Origin: Mizugakiibacter sediminis
GTDB lineage: Bacteria > Pseudomonadota > Gammaproteobacteria > Xanthomonadales > Rhodanobacteraceae
Direction: 5' to 3'
Length of the DNA stretch: 60,464 nucleotides
NCBI RefSeq assembly: GCF_000953855.2
Contig: NZ_DF970159.1
Span: 1 to 60,464, forward strand
The notes beneath the pieces were generated by a model. The model saw nothing but the letters and a program-made list of their open reading frames with translations, had not been told where the DNA came from and did not search any database. A program made the translations under genes and the position numbers. Shown piece after piece: positions 1-8,700 of this stretch. Each line of letters begins with the position of its first letter. Position 1 is the first letter of the stretch.

Positions 1-1628
1 GCCAGCGCCAGCGCGTCGCGGCCGTGCGCGTCGCGCGGCGCCGGCGAGGCCTTGGCCTCGGCCAGCGCGGCGATCACGCCGGCGGCGCCGGCGCGCGCGG
101 CCTCCATCAGCGCGGTGGTGCCGTGCTGGTCGGCGCGCGCGGGATCGGCGCCGGCGGCGAGCAGCACGCGCACGCATTCGCGATGGCCTTCCAGCGCGGC
201 GTGCATCAGCGCGGTGCGGCCGAGCGCGTTGGCGGCGTCGACGCGCGCCCTGTGCTTGAGCAGCAGGCGCAGACCGGTCGGGTCGTCCTCGGCGATCGAC
301 GCGGCGGCCAGCAACGCCGGTTCGCCGCGTGCCGGTTCCGGCTTGGCGCCGCGCTCGAGCAGGAAGCGCACCAGCGGCCAGTTGGCGGCGCGGCAGGCCA
401 CCGCCAGCGGGCTCAGGCCGGCGCGGTTCAGCGCGTCCAGCGGCGCTCCCGCGTCCAGCAGCATCGCGGCGACGCCGGCGTCCGCGCTGAGCGCGGCGCC
501 GTGCAGCGGGGTGTTGCCCTCGACGTCGGCGGCGGCCGGATCGGCGCCGTTGGCGAGCAGGGTCATCACCGCCTCGGCGCGGCCGTGGTAGCTGTCGCGG
601 GTGGCGGCGAGCAGCGCGGTCAGGCCGTCGCGTGCGCGGTTGACGTCGGCGCCGCGGGCGATCAGCGCGCGCAGCAGGCGCGTGTCCGGCAGCAGCGCGG
701 CCAGCACCAGCAGCGGACGGCGGTCGCGCGCGCCGGGCTCCGGCTCGGCGTTGGCGTCGGCGCCGGCTTCCAGCAGCGCCAGCGCGCGTTCCGTCTGGCC
801 GTTGCGCGCGGCTTCCAGCAGCGCCGCCTCGCGCGCGCCGGGCAGGGTCTCGGCGGGGCTGAGCCGCACCGGCGGCGCCGCGCCGGGCGTGCCGGCGTGC
901 GCCTTCGCGCCGCCGCCGTGGCGGGCGCGGCGGCGGTCGCAAAGCAGCGCGCGCAGGGTGCGGTCGGCGATCACCAGGCCGCCCAGCGGCAGCACCGCCA
1001 GGCCGTACAGCAACAGGGCGGCAGTGCGCAGTTCCTGCGGCAGCACGCCGTACAGCCCGGTCAGCGCCAGCGCGCCGAACGCCAGCACCAGCAGCGCGAT
1101 CGCGGTGGGCAGGAAGTGGGTGAAGAAGCGGTGCTCCTGGTCGGTGGCGAGGTGGCGCGCGAAGGCCACGCTGCGCGCGATCGCGGTGAAGATCCACGAA
1201 CGCTCGCCCGGCTCGGGAAAGGCGTCGTCCCACAGCACCAGCAGGCCGAACGCCGGCCACAGCCGCCACAGCGCGGCCAGCGCCACCACCAGCGCGGTGG
1301 ACAGCAGCAGCGTGCCGGCGAGCGAGGGCGCGCGGGTCAGCGTGACCAAGGGCCAGGCCACCAGCAGCAGCACCAGCGCCACGTAGGCGGTGAACAGCAC
1401 CAGGTGCGCGGCGCCGCGGCGCAGCACGGTGGAGCGGAAGTCCGGCTCCGGCTCGAAGCCGATCGCGTGGCAGACCGCCGCCAGCGCCAGCGTGTTGGCG
1501 GCCAGCAGCGGGATCAGCACCAGCGGATGCACCGCCAGCGCCGCCAGGGCGACGCAGACGAGGGCGGGGAGGAAGTAGGGCAGCGATTTCGTGAGCGGCG
1601 GACGGCGGCGCGGCTTGGCGTTCGGCAT
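1..1628 (-). CDS. membrane-anchored ankyrin repeat protein (3' end outside window)
   Basis: The reverse strand reads from an ATG at 1628 and is still open at base 1, so the C-terminus is missing. The first roughly 210 residues hold about six hydrophobic segments (for example around FLPALVCVALAALAVHPLV and LLLSTALVVALAALW). The rest is a run of ankyrin repeats of about 33 residues with the usual signatures, such as GNTPLHGAAL, GRTALMHAALEGH and GTTALMEAARAGA. Ankyrin repeats bind partner proteins, so this is probably an inner-membrane protein presenting a cytoplasmic binding face. The target is unknown. Another reading is a PcrB/AnkB-like stress protein, but those lack several membrane spans. 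The start is chosen because the charged MPNAKPRRRPP leads straight into the first membrane span. Confidence 0.85.
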   Translation of the reverse strand, partial: MPNAKPRRRPPLTKSLPYFLPALVCVALAALAVHPLVLIPLLAANTLALAAVCHAIGFEPEPDFRSTVLRRGAAHLVLFTAYVALVLLLVAWPLVTLTRAPSLAGTLLLSTALVVALAALWRLWPAFGLLVLWDDAFPEPGERSWIFTAIARSVAFARHLATDQEHRFFTHFLPTAIALLVLAFGALALTGLYGVLPQELRTAALLLYGLAVLPLGGLVIADRTLRALLCDRRRARHGGGAKAHAGTPGAAPPVRLSPAETLPGAREAALLEAARNGQTERALALLEAGADANAEPEPGARDRRPLLVLAALLPDTRLLRALIARGADVNRARDGLTALLAATRDSYHGRAEAVMTLLANGADPAAADVEGNTPLHGAALSADAGVAAMLLDAGAPLDALNRAGLSPLAVACRAANWPLVRFLLERGAKPEPARGEPALLAAASIAEDDPTGLRLLLKHRARVDAANALGRTALMHAALEGHRECVRVLLAAGADPARADQHGTTALMEAARAGAAGVIAALAEAKASPAPRDAHGRDALAL

Positions 1629-1703
1629 GGGGAAGGGCACGTTCGTCGGCACGAAATGGCCGCGAGTATACGAAGCGAACCCCGCCGGCGCGGTAACGTG
1701 CCG

Positions 1704-1958
1704 TTAATCGTCGACGGCGTCGAGCGCCTTGCCGGGCGGCAGTTGCAGATGCCAGCCGCGCGCGCCGAGGTTCGCGCGCACGGTGGCGGCGTCCTCGCGC
1801 GCGAGCTTGCGGCCGGCCGTCAGCTCCACCGCCAGCACGAAGCGCAGCTCGCCGAGCATCTGCGCCAGCGCGGCCGGCAGCGCGCCGAAGCCGTCGCGCT
1901 CGCGCAGGTAGACGTAGGTGTCGGCCTTGGCCAGGCTCTTGTAGACGAAGGCTTGCAT
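1704..1958 (-). CDS. YcgL domain-containing protein
   Basis: An 84-residue protein beginning MQAFVYKSLAKADTYVYL and ending in HLQLPPGKALDAVDD. Both the opening and the R-KLARED-A-TVRANL centre match the YcgL (DUF709) family of small cytoplasmic gammaproteobacterial proteins, whose biochemical role is not established. The open frame extends further upstream, but the extension is compositionally noisy and the family starts at this Met. It stands alone between the ankyrin gene on the same strand and fadL on the other. Confidence 0.85.
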   Translation of the reverse strand: MQAFVYKSLAKADTYVYLRERDGFGALPAALAQMLGELRFVLAVELTAGRKLAREDAATVRANLGARGWHLQLPPGKALDAVDD

Positions 1959-2141
1959 GCGCGGGAGCTTAGCAGCGCGGGCGCCGGCGCGCGGCAACCG
2001 GTCGCGCATGCTGCACCCGCACTTGCATCCCCGGCACGGCCCGTCCAAAGTGCTGCCCCGCGTCCATGCTCGACCGTATGGCGCGCCGGACTGCCCCGGC
2101 ACCGTCACCACGCATCAGGGGAAAAACCAGGAGTGTCACGC

Positions 2142-3509
2142 ATGACCAAGAACAACCGCACCCGGCCGGGCTTCCGCCCGCTCGCCGTCGCGGCGCTCGC
2201 CGCCGCCGTGCTCGGGGCGCTGGCGCTGTCCCAGCAGGCGTCCGCCGCGGGCTTCCAGCTGAAGGAGAACGACGTCAAGTCGATGGGCCGCGCCTACGCC
2301 GGCTCGCAGACCGCCGGCGACGACGCCGCGGTGGTCTCCAACAACCCGGCGGCGATGAGCGCGCTGAAGGGCACGCAGTTCCAGGCCGACATCACCGCCA
2401 TCAACGTCAGCGCCAAGTTCAGCGGCGGCGGTACCGACGCGCTCGGCCGGCCGCTGACCGGCGGCAACGGCGGCGACGCCGGCGATCTGATCCCGGTGCC
2501 GGCGTTCGACTTCGTCACCCAGGTCGGCGACCGCTGGCACCTCGGCGTCGGCGTGCACGCGCCGTACGGCTTCAAGACCGAATACGACCGCGACTGGGTC
2601 GGCCGCTACCAGGCGGTGAAGTCCGACATCAAGGTGCTGGACGCGGTGTTCTCGGCGTCCTACGACGTCACCGACAAGTTCGCGCTCGGCTTCAGCGCGA
2701 TCGCGCAGCGCACCAGCGCCGAGCTGACCCAGGCGATCAACTTCGGCACCATCCTCGCGCTCAATCCGGCGGTGCCGCCGGGCCTGTTCCTGCCGCAGTC
2801 GGCCGACGGCTACGGCCGTCTGAAGGGCGACGACTGGGGCTACGGCTGGCAGGTCGGCGCCTACTGGCGGCTCTCCGACGCCGACACCCTGGCGGCCAGC
2901 TACCGCAGCAAGATCAACCACACCATCACCGGCAACGCCGAATTCACCGTGCCGGCGCAGGTGCGCGGCGTGTTCGCGCTGAACCCGCTCACCGCCGGCC
3001 TGTTCACCAACACCAAGGGCACGGCCGACTTCGACACGCCGGCCTACGCCGAACTGAGCTACTGGCACAAGGTCAACGACGCCTTCGGCCTCGGCGCCGA
3101 CCTCGGCTGGACCAAGTGGGACTCGCTGCAGACGCTGGTGGTCGACTACGACAACCCGGCGCAGCCGAACAGCACCGAGGTGTTCGACTACAAGAACGCC
3201 TGGTTCGTGTCCTTCGGCGGCGAGTATGCGCTGAGCGACCAGCTGAGCCTGCGCGCCGGCGTGGCTTACGACAAGACGCCGACCCGCGACGCCACCCGCG
3301 ATCCGCGCGTGCCGGACAACACCCGCAAGTGGCTCTCGCTGGGCCTCGGCTACAAGCCGACGGCGAACACCGAGTTCAACCTCGGCTACTCGCACCTGTT
3401 CGTCAGCGACGCCAGCATCAACGACACCAGCCCGACGGGCGACCACCTGGTCGGCAAGTTCTCCGACAAGGGCGACCTGTTCGGCGTGTCCGGCCGCTTC
3501 GTGTTCTGA
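2142..3509 (+). CDS. fadL: OmpP1/FadL/TodX family outer membrane transport protein
   Basis: A 455-residue protein with a signal peptide (positively charged start, hydrophobic run to about residue 33, cleavage near QASAAG). The mature N-terminus, GFQLKENDVKSMGRAYAGS, is followed by DDAAVVSNNPAAMS, the hallmark N-terminal hatch of FadL-type porins. The rest alternates like a beta-barrel and ends in Phe (GRFVF), as outer membrane proteins do. The family moves long-chain fatty acids or other hydrophobic compounds across the outer membrane; the substrate here is not readable. The start has an AGGAG about eight bases upstream. A strong terminator follows the gene, so it is probably monocistronic. 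No acyl-CoA genes are adjacent. Confidence 0.92.
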   Translation: MTKNNRTRPGFRPLAVAALAAAVLGALALSQQASAAGFQLKENDVKSMGRAYAGSQTAGDDAAVVSNNPAAMSALKGTQFQADITAINVSAKFSGGGTDALGRPLTGGNGGDAGDLIPVPAFDFVTQVGDRWHLGVGVHAPYGFKTEYDRDWVGRYQAVKSDIKVLDAVFSASYDVTDKFALGFSAIAQRTSAELTQAINFGTILALNPAVPPGLFLPQSADGYGRLKGDDWGYGWQVGAYWRLSDADTLAASYRSKINHTITGNAEFTVPAQVRGVFALNPLTAGLFTNTKGTADFDTPAYAELSYWHKVNDAFGLGADLGWTKWDSLQTLVVDYDNPAQPNSTEVFDYKNAWFVSFGGEYALSDQLSLRAGVAYDKTPTRDATRDPRVPDNTRKWLSLGLGYKPTANTEFNLGYSHLFVSDASINDTSPTGDHLVGKFSDKGDLFGVSGRFVF

Positions 3510-3549
3510 GCCGGTGCCGCCCGCACGGGCGGTGGCGTCACGCATGCAG

Positions 3550-3578
3550 CCCCTCCCCGTGCGCGGGGAGGGGTTTTC
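3550..3578 (+). terminator. intrinsic terminator after fadL
   Basis: A perfect 10-bp stem, CCCCTCCCCG (3550-3559) with CGGGGAGGGG (3564-3573), closes a TGCG loop and is followed by TTTTCTTT. It lies 40 bases after the fadL stop. The U-rich side favours the plus strand; the CGNR gene converges from the other side. Confidence 0.85.
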
Positions 3579-3598
3579 TTTCCGACGAGCGCGCGTTC

Positions 3599-4210
3599 CT
3601 AGGCGCGATGCCGCTGCTGGAAGCGGCGCACCTTGGCCGGGTTGCCGCAGGTGCGCATGCTGCACCAGCGGCGCGAGCGGTTCTTGCTGACGTCGTAGAA
3701 CAGCCAGCCGCAGCCGTCCGGCGCCGGGCACTGCTTCAGTCGCGAGAGGTCGTCGCCGGTCAGCACCTCCGCCGCGGACGCCAGCACCTGCCACAGCGGC
3801 AGTTCCAGCGCGTCCTCGGGTTCCCAGCGCCATTGCCAGCCCGCATCCGGCGCCAGCCGGCGGTGCGCCAGCGCTTCCGCCAGCGCGCGGTTCAGCGCGT
3901 CGAGATCGGCGCGGTCCGGCGCCGCGCCGCGCGCGGCCGCCTCGAACACCCGGTACAGGCGGTCGCGCAGCGCGCGCGCCGCGGCCATCGTCGCCTCGGT
4001 GCGGCGCGGATGCGCGCGGGCCGCGCGCGCCAGCCGCCGCGCCTGCGCCGGCGAAAGCGCGCCGACGCAGTCCTGCGCCCAGCGCAGCAGGTCGGCGTAG
4101 TCGCCGAGGTAGTCGCGCGGCTGCGGATCGAAGTGCGAATGGCGCGTGTTGACGAAATCGAGGCAGAGGCGGCCGCCGACCACTTCGATGTCCGCGGGTT
4201 GGAGGCTCAT
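3599..4210 (-). CDS. ABATE domain / CGNR zinc finger transcriptional regulator
   Basis: A 203-residue protein. The N-terminal part (GGRLCLDFVNTRH at residues 12-24) is the opening of the ABATE domain, a putative ligand-sensing module. The C-terminal part has Cys161, Cys167, Cys183 and Cys188 in CPAPDGCGWLFYD and RRWCSMRTCGNPAKVRRF, a CGNR zinc finger that probably binds DNA. The canonical CGNR reads CGNP here, with the downstream basic residues kept. Such proteins are annotated as stress-induced regulators. It is transcribed divergently from the arginase-fold gene at 4302, across 91 bases packed with inverted repeats and a perfect -35 hexamer, so it most likely controls that pair and itself (inference). 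Confidence 0.85.
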   Translation of the reverse strand: MSLQPADIEVVGGRLCLDFVNTRHSHFDPQPRDYLGDYADLLRWAQDCVGALSPAQARRLARAARAHPRRTEATMAAARALRDRLYRVFEAAARGAAPDRADLDALNRALAEALAHRRLAPDAGWQWRWEPEDALELPLWQVLASAAEVLTGDDLSRLKQCPAPDGCGWLFYDVSKNRSRRWCSMRTCGNPAKVRRFQQRHRA

Positions 4211-4221
4211 GCGCAGGGCTC

Positions 4222-4298
4222 GCTAACCGGTGAATTCAGTTTGACAGGTTATGACGGCTGGCGCATCATAACCGCCGAATTGCATATAGGCGGTTAGC
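4222..4298. promoter_or_regulatory. divergent control region with nested inverted repeats
   Basis: The spacer between the CGNR regulator and the arginase-fold gene holds a consensus -35 (TTGACA, 4241-4246) facing the plus strand, with weak -10 candidates near 4264-4270. Over and around it are three inverted repeats: GCTAACCG (4222-4229) with CGGTTAGC (4291-4298); GGTTATGA (4247-4254) with TCATAACC (4266-4273); and TAACCGCC (4269-4276) with GGCGGTTA (4289-4296). All arms share a TAACC core. This looks like a multi-site operator for the regulator next door. Confidence 0.6.
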
Positions 4299-4301
4299 GC
4301 G

Positions 4302-5351
4302 ATGGCCTCCCGGAACCCGCAAGAACACGTCGACGCCGCGCGGCGGCGCCTGCTCGGCGCCTCCGTCGCCGCTCTGGCCTGGCTGGGCGCGGGCGCGCCC
4401 GCGCGGGCGCAAGCCGGACCGGGGCCGGTGCTGATCGACGCGCCCTCCAACCTCGGCCTGCGCCCCCTGCGGCCGGGCCACGTGCCGGGCGCCTGGCGCG
4501 CGCCGCAGGCGCTGCGCGCGCGCGGATTGCAGGCGCGCCTCGGCGCCGAGGACGGCGGCGCGGTGCCGGCGCCGGCCTACGCACCGGCGCCGGATCCCGC
4601 CACCGGCTACCGCAACGGCGCCAACCTCGCCGCCTACACGCCGCGGCTCGCCGCGCGCATCGGCGCGGTGCTGGACCGCCGCCGCTTCCCGCTGGTGCTG
4701 GGCGGCGACTGCAGCGTGCTGCTGGGCGGCGCGTTGGCGCTGCGGCGGCGCGGCCGCTACGGCTTGCTGTTCATCGACGGCCACAGCGACTTCTACTTCC
4801 CGCGCGACGCGCGGCCGCTGACCGCCGCCGGCATGGATCTCGCGCTGGCCACCGGCCACGGCCCCGACACGCTGGTCGCCATCGACGGCCGCAAGCCCTA
4901 CTTCGAGGAGCGCGACGTGGTGGTGTTCGGCTACCGCGACTACGGCACGCCGGACGTCGTGCAGACCGAACGCTTCGAGCGCGCGGCGTTCACGCGCCGG
5001 CCGCTGGAGGCGGTGCGCGCGCAGGGTGCCGCCGCGGCGATGCGTGCGGCGCTGCCCGTGCTGGAGCGCGCGGAACTGCAGGGCTTCTGGATCCATCTCG
5101 ACGTCGACGTGCTGGACCCGCAGACGATGCCGGCGGTCGATTCGCCCGATCCCGGCGGCATGACGCTGGCCGAACTGGAAGACGCGCTGGCCGCCGCGCT
5201 GGCCTCGCCGCGCGCGACGGGCATGGAGCTGACCATCTTCGATCCGGACCTCGATGCGGACGGCGCGCTGGCCGAGCGCCTGGCCGGGCTGCTGCAGCGC
5301 GCGTTCGCGCGGGCGGGCCGCATCGCCGCGAAAACGTCAGCGACGGCATGA
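4302..5351 (+). CDS. arginase/agmatinase-fold protein with Tat-type signal
   Basis: A 349-residue protein. Residues 12-38 (AARRRLLGASVAALAWLGAG then ARAQA) look like a twin-arginine signal peptide. The ureohydrolase metal motifs follow in order: GGDCS (134-138), DGHSDF (159-164), and DVDVLDP (267-273). In classical arginases the first motif is GGDHS with the His as a manganese ligand; here it is Cys137, a change I recall from a subgroup of the family. The fold hydrolyses guanidino compounds to urea or related products; the substrate is not clear and export to the periplasm is unusual. The downstream gene overlaps by four bases (ATGA), so the two are co-translated. It is probably regulated by the divergent CGNR protein. 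Confidence 0.8.
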   Translation: MASRNPQEHVDAARRRLLGASVAALAWLGAGAPARAQAGPGPVLIDAPSNLGLRPLRPGHVPGAWRAPQALRARGLQARLGAEDGGAVPAPAYAPAPDPATGYRNGANLAAYTPRLAARIGAVLDRRRFPLVLGGDCSVLLGGALALRRRGRYGLLFIDGHSDFYFPRDARPLTAAGMDLALATGHGPDTLVAIDGRKPYFEERDVVVFGYRDYGTPDVVQTERFERAAFTRRPLEAVRAQGAAAAMRAALPVLERAELQGFWIHLDVDVLDPQTMPAVDSPDPGGMTLAELEDALAAALASPRATGMELTIFDPDLDADGALAERLAGLLQRAFARAGRIAAKTSATA

Positions 5352-5677
5352 TCGCGCGGCTGTGGCACGGCACCACCTCGGCGGCGGCGGCCGACGCTTA
5401 TCTCGCCTTCCTCGAGACGCGCGCGATTCCGGACTACCGCAGCGTTCCGGGCAACCTGTCCGCGCAGGTGCTGCGGCGCGTCGACGGCGCCGTCGCGCAC
5501 TTCTACACGCTGACGTTCTGGGAGTCCGAGGCGGCGATCCGCGCCTTCGCCGGCGCGGACATCGCGCGCGCCAAGTACTATCCGGAGGACGCGGGTTTCC
5601 TGCTCGCCTTCGAGCCGCGCGTGCAGCACTTCGAGCTGCGCGGCGAGCGCGATCCGGCGCTGCCGCTGCGCTGGTGA
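5348..5677 (+). CDS. antibiotic biosynthesis monooxygenase (ABM)-fold small protein
   Basis: A 109-residue protein beginning MIARLWHGTTSAAAADAYLAF and containing FYTLTFWESEAAIRAFAG, the beta-alpha-beta pattern of ABM-type dimeric alpha-beta barrel proteins. Such proteins include cofactor-free monooxygenases, but many homologs have no known substrate. The HF or HW residues sometimes used for heme are not diagnostic here. Its ATG overlaps the stop of the arginase-fold gene (ATGA), so the two form an operon. It has no signal peptide, unlike its partner. Confidence 0.75.
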   Translation: MIARLWHGTTSAAAADAYLAFLETRAIPDYRSVPGNLSAQVLRRVDGAVAHFYTLTFWESEAAIRAFAGADIARAKYYPEDAGFLLAFEPRVQHFELRGERDPALPLRW

Positions 5678-5708
5678 GGCGCCGCGCCCGCCGGGGCGCG
5701 GCGCGCGT

Positions 5709-8700
5709 TCATTCGCCGAGGGTCAGCAGCGAGGCGTTGCCGCCGGCGGCGGTGGTGTTGATGGTCAGCGTGCGCTCGGTGGCGAAGCGCAGCAGGTAGT
5801 GCGGACCGCCGGCCTTGGGCCCGGTGCCGCTGAGGCCCTCGCCGCCGAACGGCTGCACGCCGACCACCGCGCCGATCTGGTTGCGGTTGACGTAGCAGTT
5901 GCCGGCGCGCACGCGCTTCTGGATGTGCTCGACGGTGGCGTCGATGCGGCTGTGGATGCCGAGCGTCAGGCCGTAGCCGGTGGCGTTGATCGCGTCGATC
6001 ACGCGGTCCAGCTCGCTGGCCTTCCAGCGGATCACGTGCAGCACCGGGCCGAACACCTCGCGCTTGAGCACGTCCAGCGAGGGAATCTCGTAGGCGCGCG
6101 GCGCGAAGAACGTGCCCTCGGCGCATTCCGCCGGCAGCGCCACTTCCTTGATCAGCTTCGCCTCGCCGCGCATGCGTTCGGCGTGGGCGGCGAGCACGCT
6201 GCAGGCGTCGGCGTCGATCACCGGGCCGATGTCGGTGGACAGCAGGCCGGGGTCGCCGACCTTCAGCTCGTCCATCGCGCCGGCCAGCATGGCGATCACC
6301 TTGTCGGCGATGTCGTCCTGCACGAACAGCACGCGCGCGGCCGAGCAGCGCTGGCCGGCGGAGTCGAACGCCGAGGCGATCGCGTCCTTGACCAGCTGCT
6401 CGGGCAGCGCCGAGGAATCGGCGATCAGCGCGTTCTGGCCGCCGGTCTCGGCGATCAGCGCGGCGATCGGCGCGTTGCGCGCGGCCAGCGCGCGGTTGAT
6501 CGCCCAGGCGGTCTCGGTGGAGCCGGTGAAGGCGACGCCGGCGACGCGCGGATCGCGGGTCAGCGCCGCGCCGACGGTGGCGCCGTCGCCGGGCAGCAGC
6601 TGCAGCACGGCTTCCGGCACGCCGGCCTCGCGCAGCAGCTTCGTCGCCTGGTACGCGATCAGCGTGGTCTGCTCGGCCGGTTTGGCGATCACGCTGTTGC
6701 CGGCGACCAGCGCCGCGGTGACCTGGCCCATGAAGATCGCCAGCGGGAAGTTCCACGGGCTGATGCAGACGAACACGCCGCGGCCGTTGAGGAACAGCTG
6801 GTTGGATTCGCCGGTCGGACCGGGCAACTGCTCGGGGTGCGCGAACAGCTTGCGCGCCATCGCCGCATAGTAGCGGCAGAAGTCGGCGGCCTCGCGCACC
6901 TCGGCGATCGCCGCCGGGATGGTCTTGCCGGCCTCGCGCACGGCGAGCGCGATGAACTCGCCGCGACGCTGCTCGAGCAGGTCGGCGGCGTGCTCGAGGA
7001 TGGCCGCGCGGCTGGCCGCCGGCAGGCGGTCCCACTGCGGCTGCGCGGCGACGGCGTTGGCCAGCGCGCGTTCGACGGTGGCGGCGTCCGCCGCCTGCCA
7101 GCTGCCGACCGTGCGCGAGCGCTTCGCCGGATCGGCCACCTGCACGGTCGGTCCGCCGCTGCTCGCGCCCGGCACCAGCGGCGCGGCGCTCCACGGCGCG
7201 CGTGCAGCGTTGACCGCATCGGCGAGCGCCTTGAGTTCGTTGTCGTTGGCCAGGTTCACGCCCATGGAATTCTTCCGAAGTTCACCGTACAGGGCCACCG
7301 GCTGCGGGATGCGCGGATGCGGTTTGGAGACGAAGCCGCGGCTGGTCTCGCAGGGATCGGCGACGAGGTCGCGGATGGGGACGTCCTCGTCCACCACGCG
7401 GTTGACGAAGGAGGTGTTGGCGCCGTTCTCCAGCAGGCGGCGCACCAGATAGGGCAGCAGGTCCTCGTGGCTGCCGACCGGCGCGTACACGCGGCAGGGC
7501 ACGTTCAGGCGCTCCGGGCCGACCACCTCGGCGTACAGGTCCGCGCCCATGCCGTGCAGGCGCTGGTACTCGTAGGGCCGGCCCTGCGCGTAGTGGTGGA
7601 TCGCGGCGATGGTGTGCGCGTTGTGCGTGGCGAAGGCGGGATAGATGCACTCGCTGCCGACGTCGAGCATGCGCCGCGCGCAGGCCAGGTAGGAGACGTC
7701 GGTGTTGGGTTTGCGCGTGTACACCGGATAGCCGGCGAGGCCGCCTTCCTGCGCGCGCTTGATCTCGGAATCCCAGTACGCGCCCTTGACCAGGCGCACG
7801 CACCAGCGGCGCCCGGTCCTGCGCGCGGTCTCCGCCAGCCAGTCGATCACGAACGGCGCGCGCTTCTGGTAGGCCTGCACGGCCAGGCCGAAGCCGTTCC
7901 AGCCTTCCAGCGACGGGTCGGCGAACACCGCGCCGATCACGTCCAGCGACAGCTCCAGGCGGTCGGACTCCTCGGCGTCGACGGTCATGCCGATGCCTTG
8001 CGCCTTGGCGAGCTGCGCCAGTTCCAGCAGCGCCGGCGTCAGCTCGGCCCGCACGCGCGCGCGCTTGGCCACCTCGTAGCGCGGATGCAGCGCGGACAGC
8101 TTGACCGAGATCGACGGCGCGTCCAGCACGTCCTGCCACGGTCCGCGCCGGCCCAGCGCGACGATCGCCGCCTTGTAGGCGCCGAGGTAGCGGGCGGCGT
8201 CGGGCGCGGTCAGCGCCGCCTCGCCGAGCATGTCGTAGGAATAGCGGTAGACCGCATTACCCTTCTCGGCGGCGCGGTCGAGCGCCTCCTCGATCGTGCG
8301 GCCCATCACGAACTGGTGGCCCATGATGCGCATCGCCTGGCGCACGGCCAGGCGGATCACCGGTTCGCCGGCGCGGGCGATCAGGCGCTTCAGCGCGCCG
8401 GCGAAGTCGCGGCGCGTCTCCTCGGCGAGCTGAACCAGCTTGCCGGTCAGCATCAGGCCCCAGGTGGAGGCGTTGACGAACAACGAATCGCTGCCGCCGA
8501 GGTGCTTCTTCCAGTCGGCCTCGCCGAGCTTGTCGCGGATCAGCTTGTCGGCGGTGGCGCTGTCGGGGATGCGCAGCAGCGCCTCCGCCACGCACATCAG
8601 CAGCACGCCTTCCTCGCTGGAGAGGTCGTACTGGCGCATGAAGGATTCGACCGCGCTTTGGTCGGCGGCCTTGGCGCGCACGCGCGCCACCAGGTCGGCG

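Noticed and set aside
24-2141. Plus-strand extension of the FadL frame by more than 700 codons
   Set aside because: It is antisense to the ankyrin and YcgL genes; a signal peptide and ribosome site fix the FadL start at 2142.
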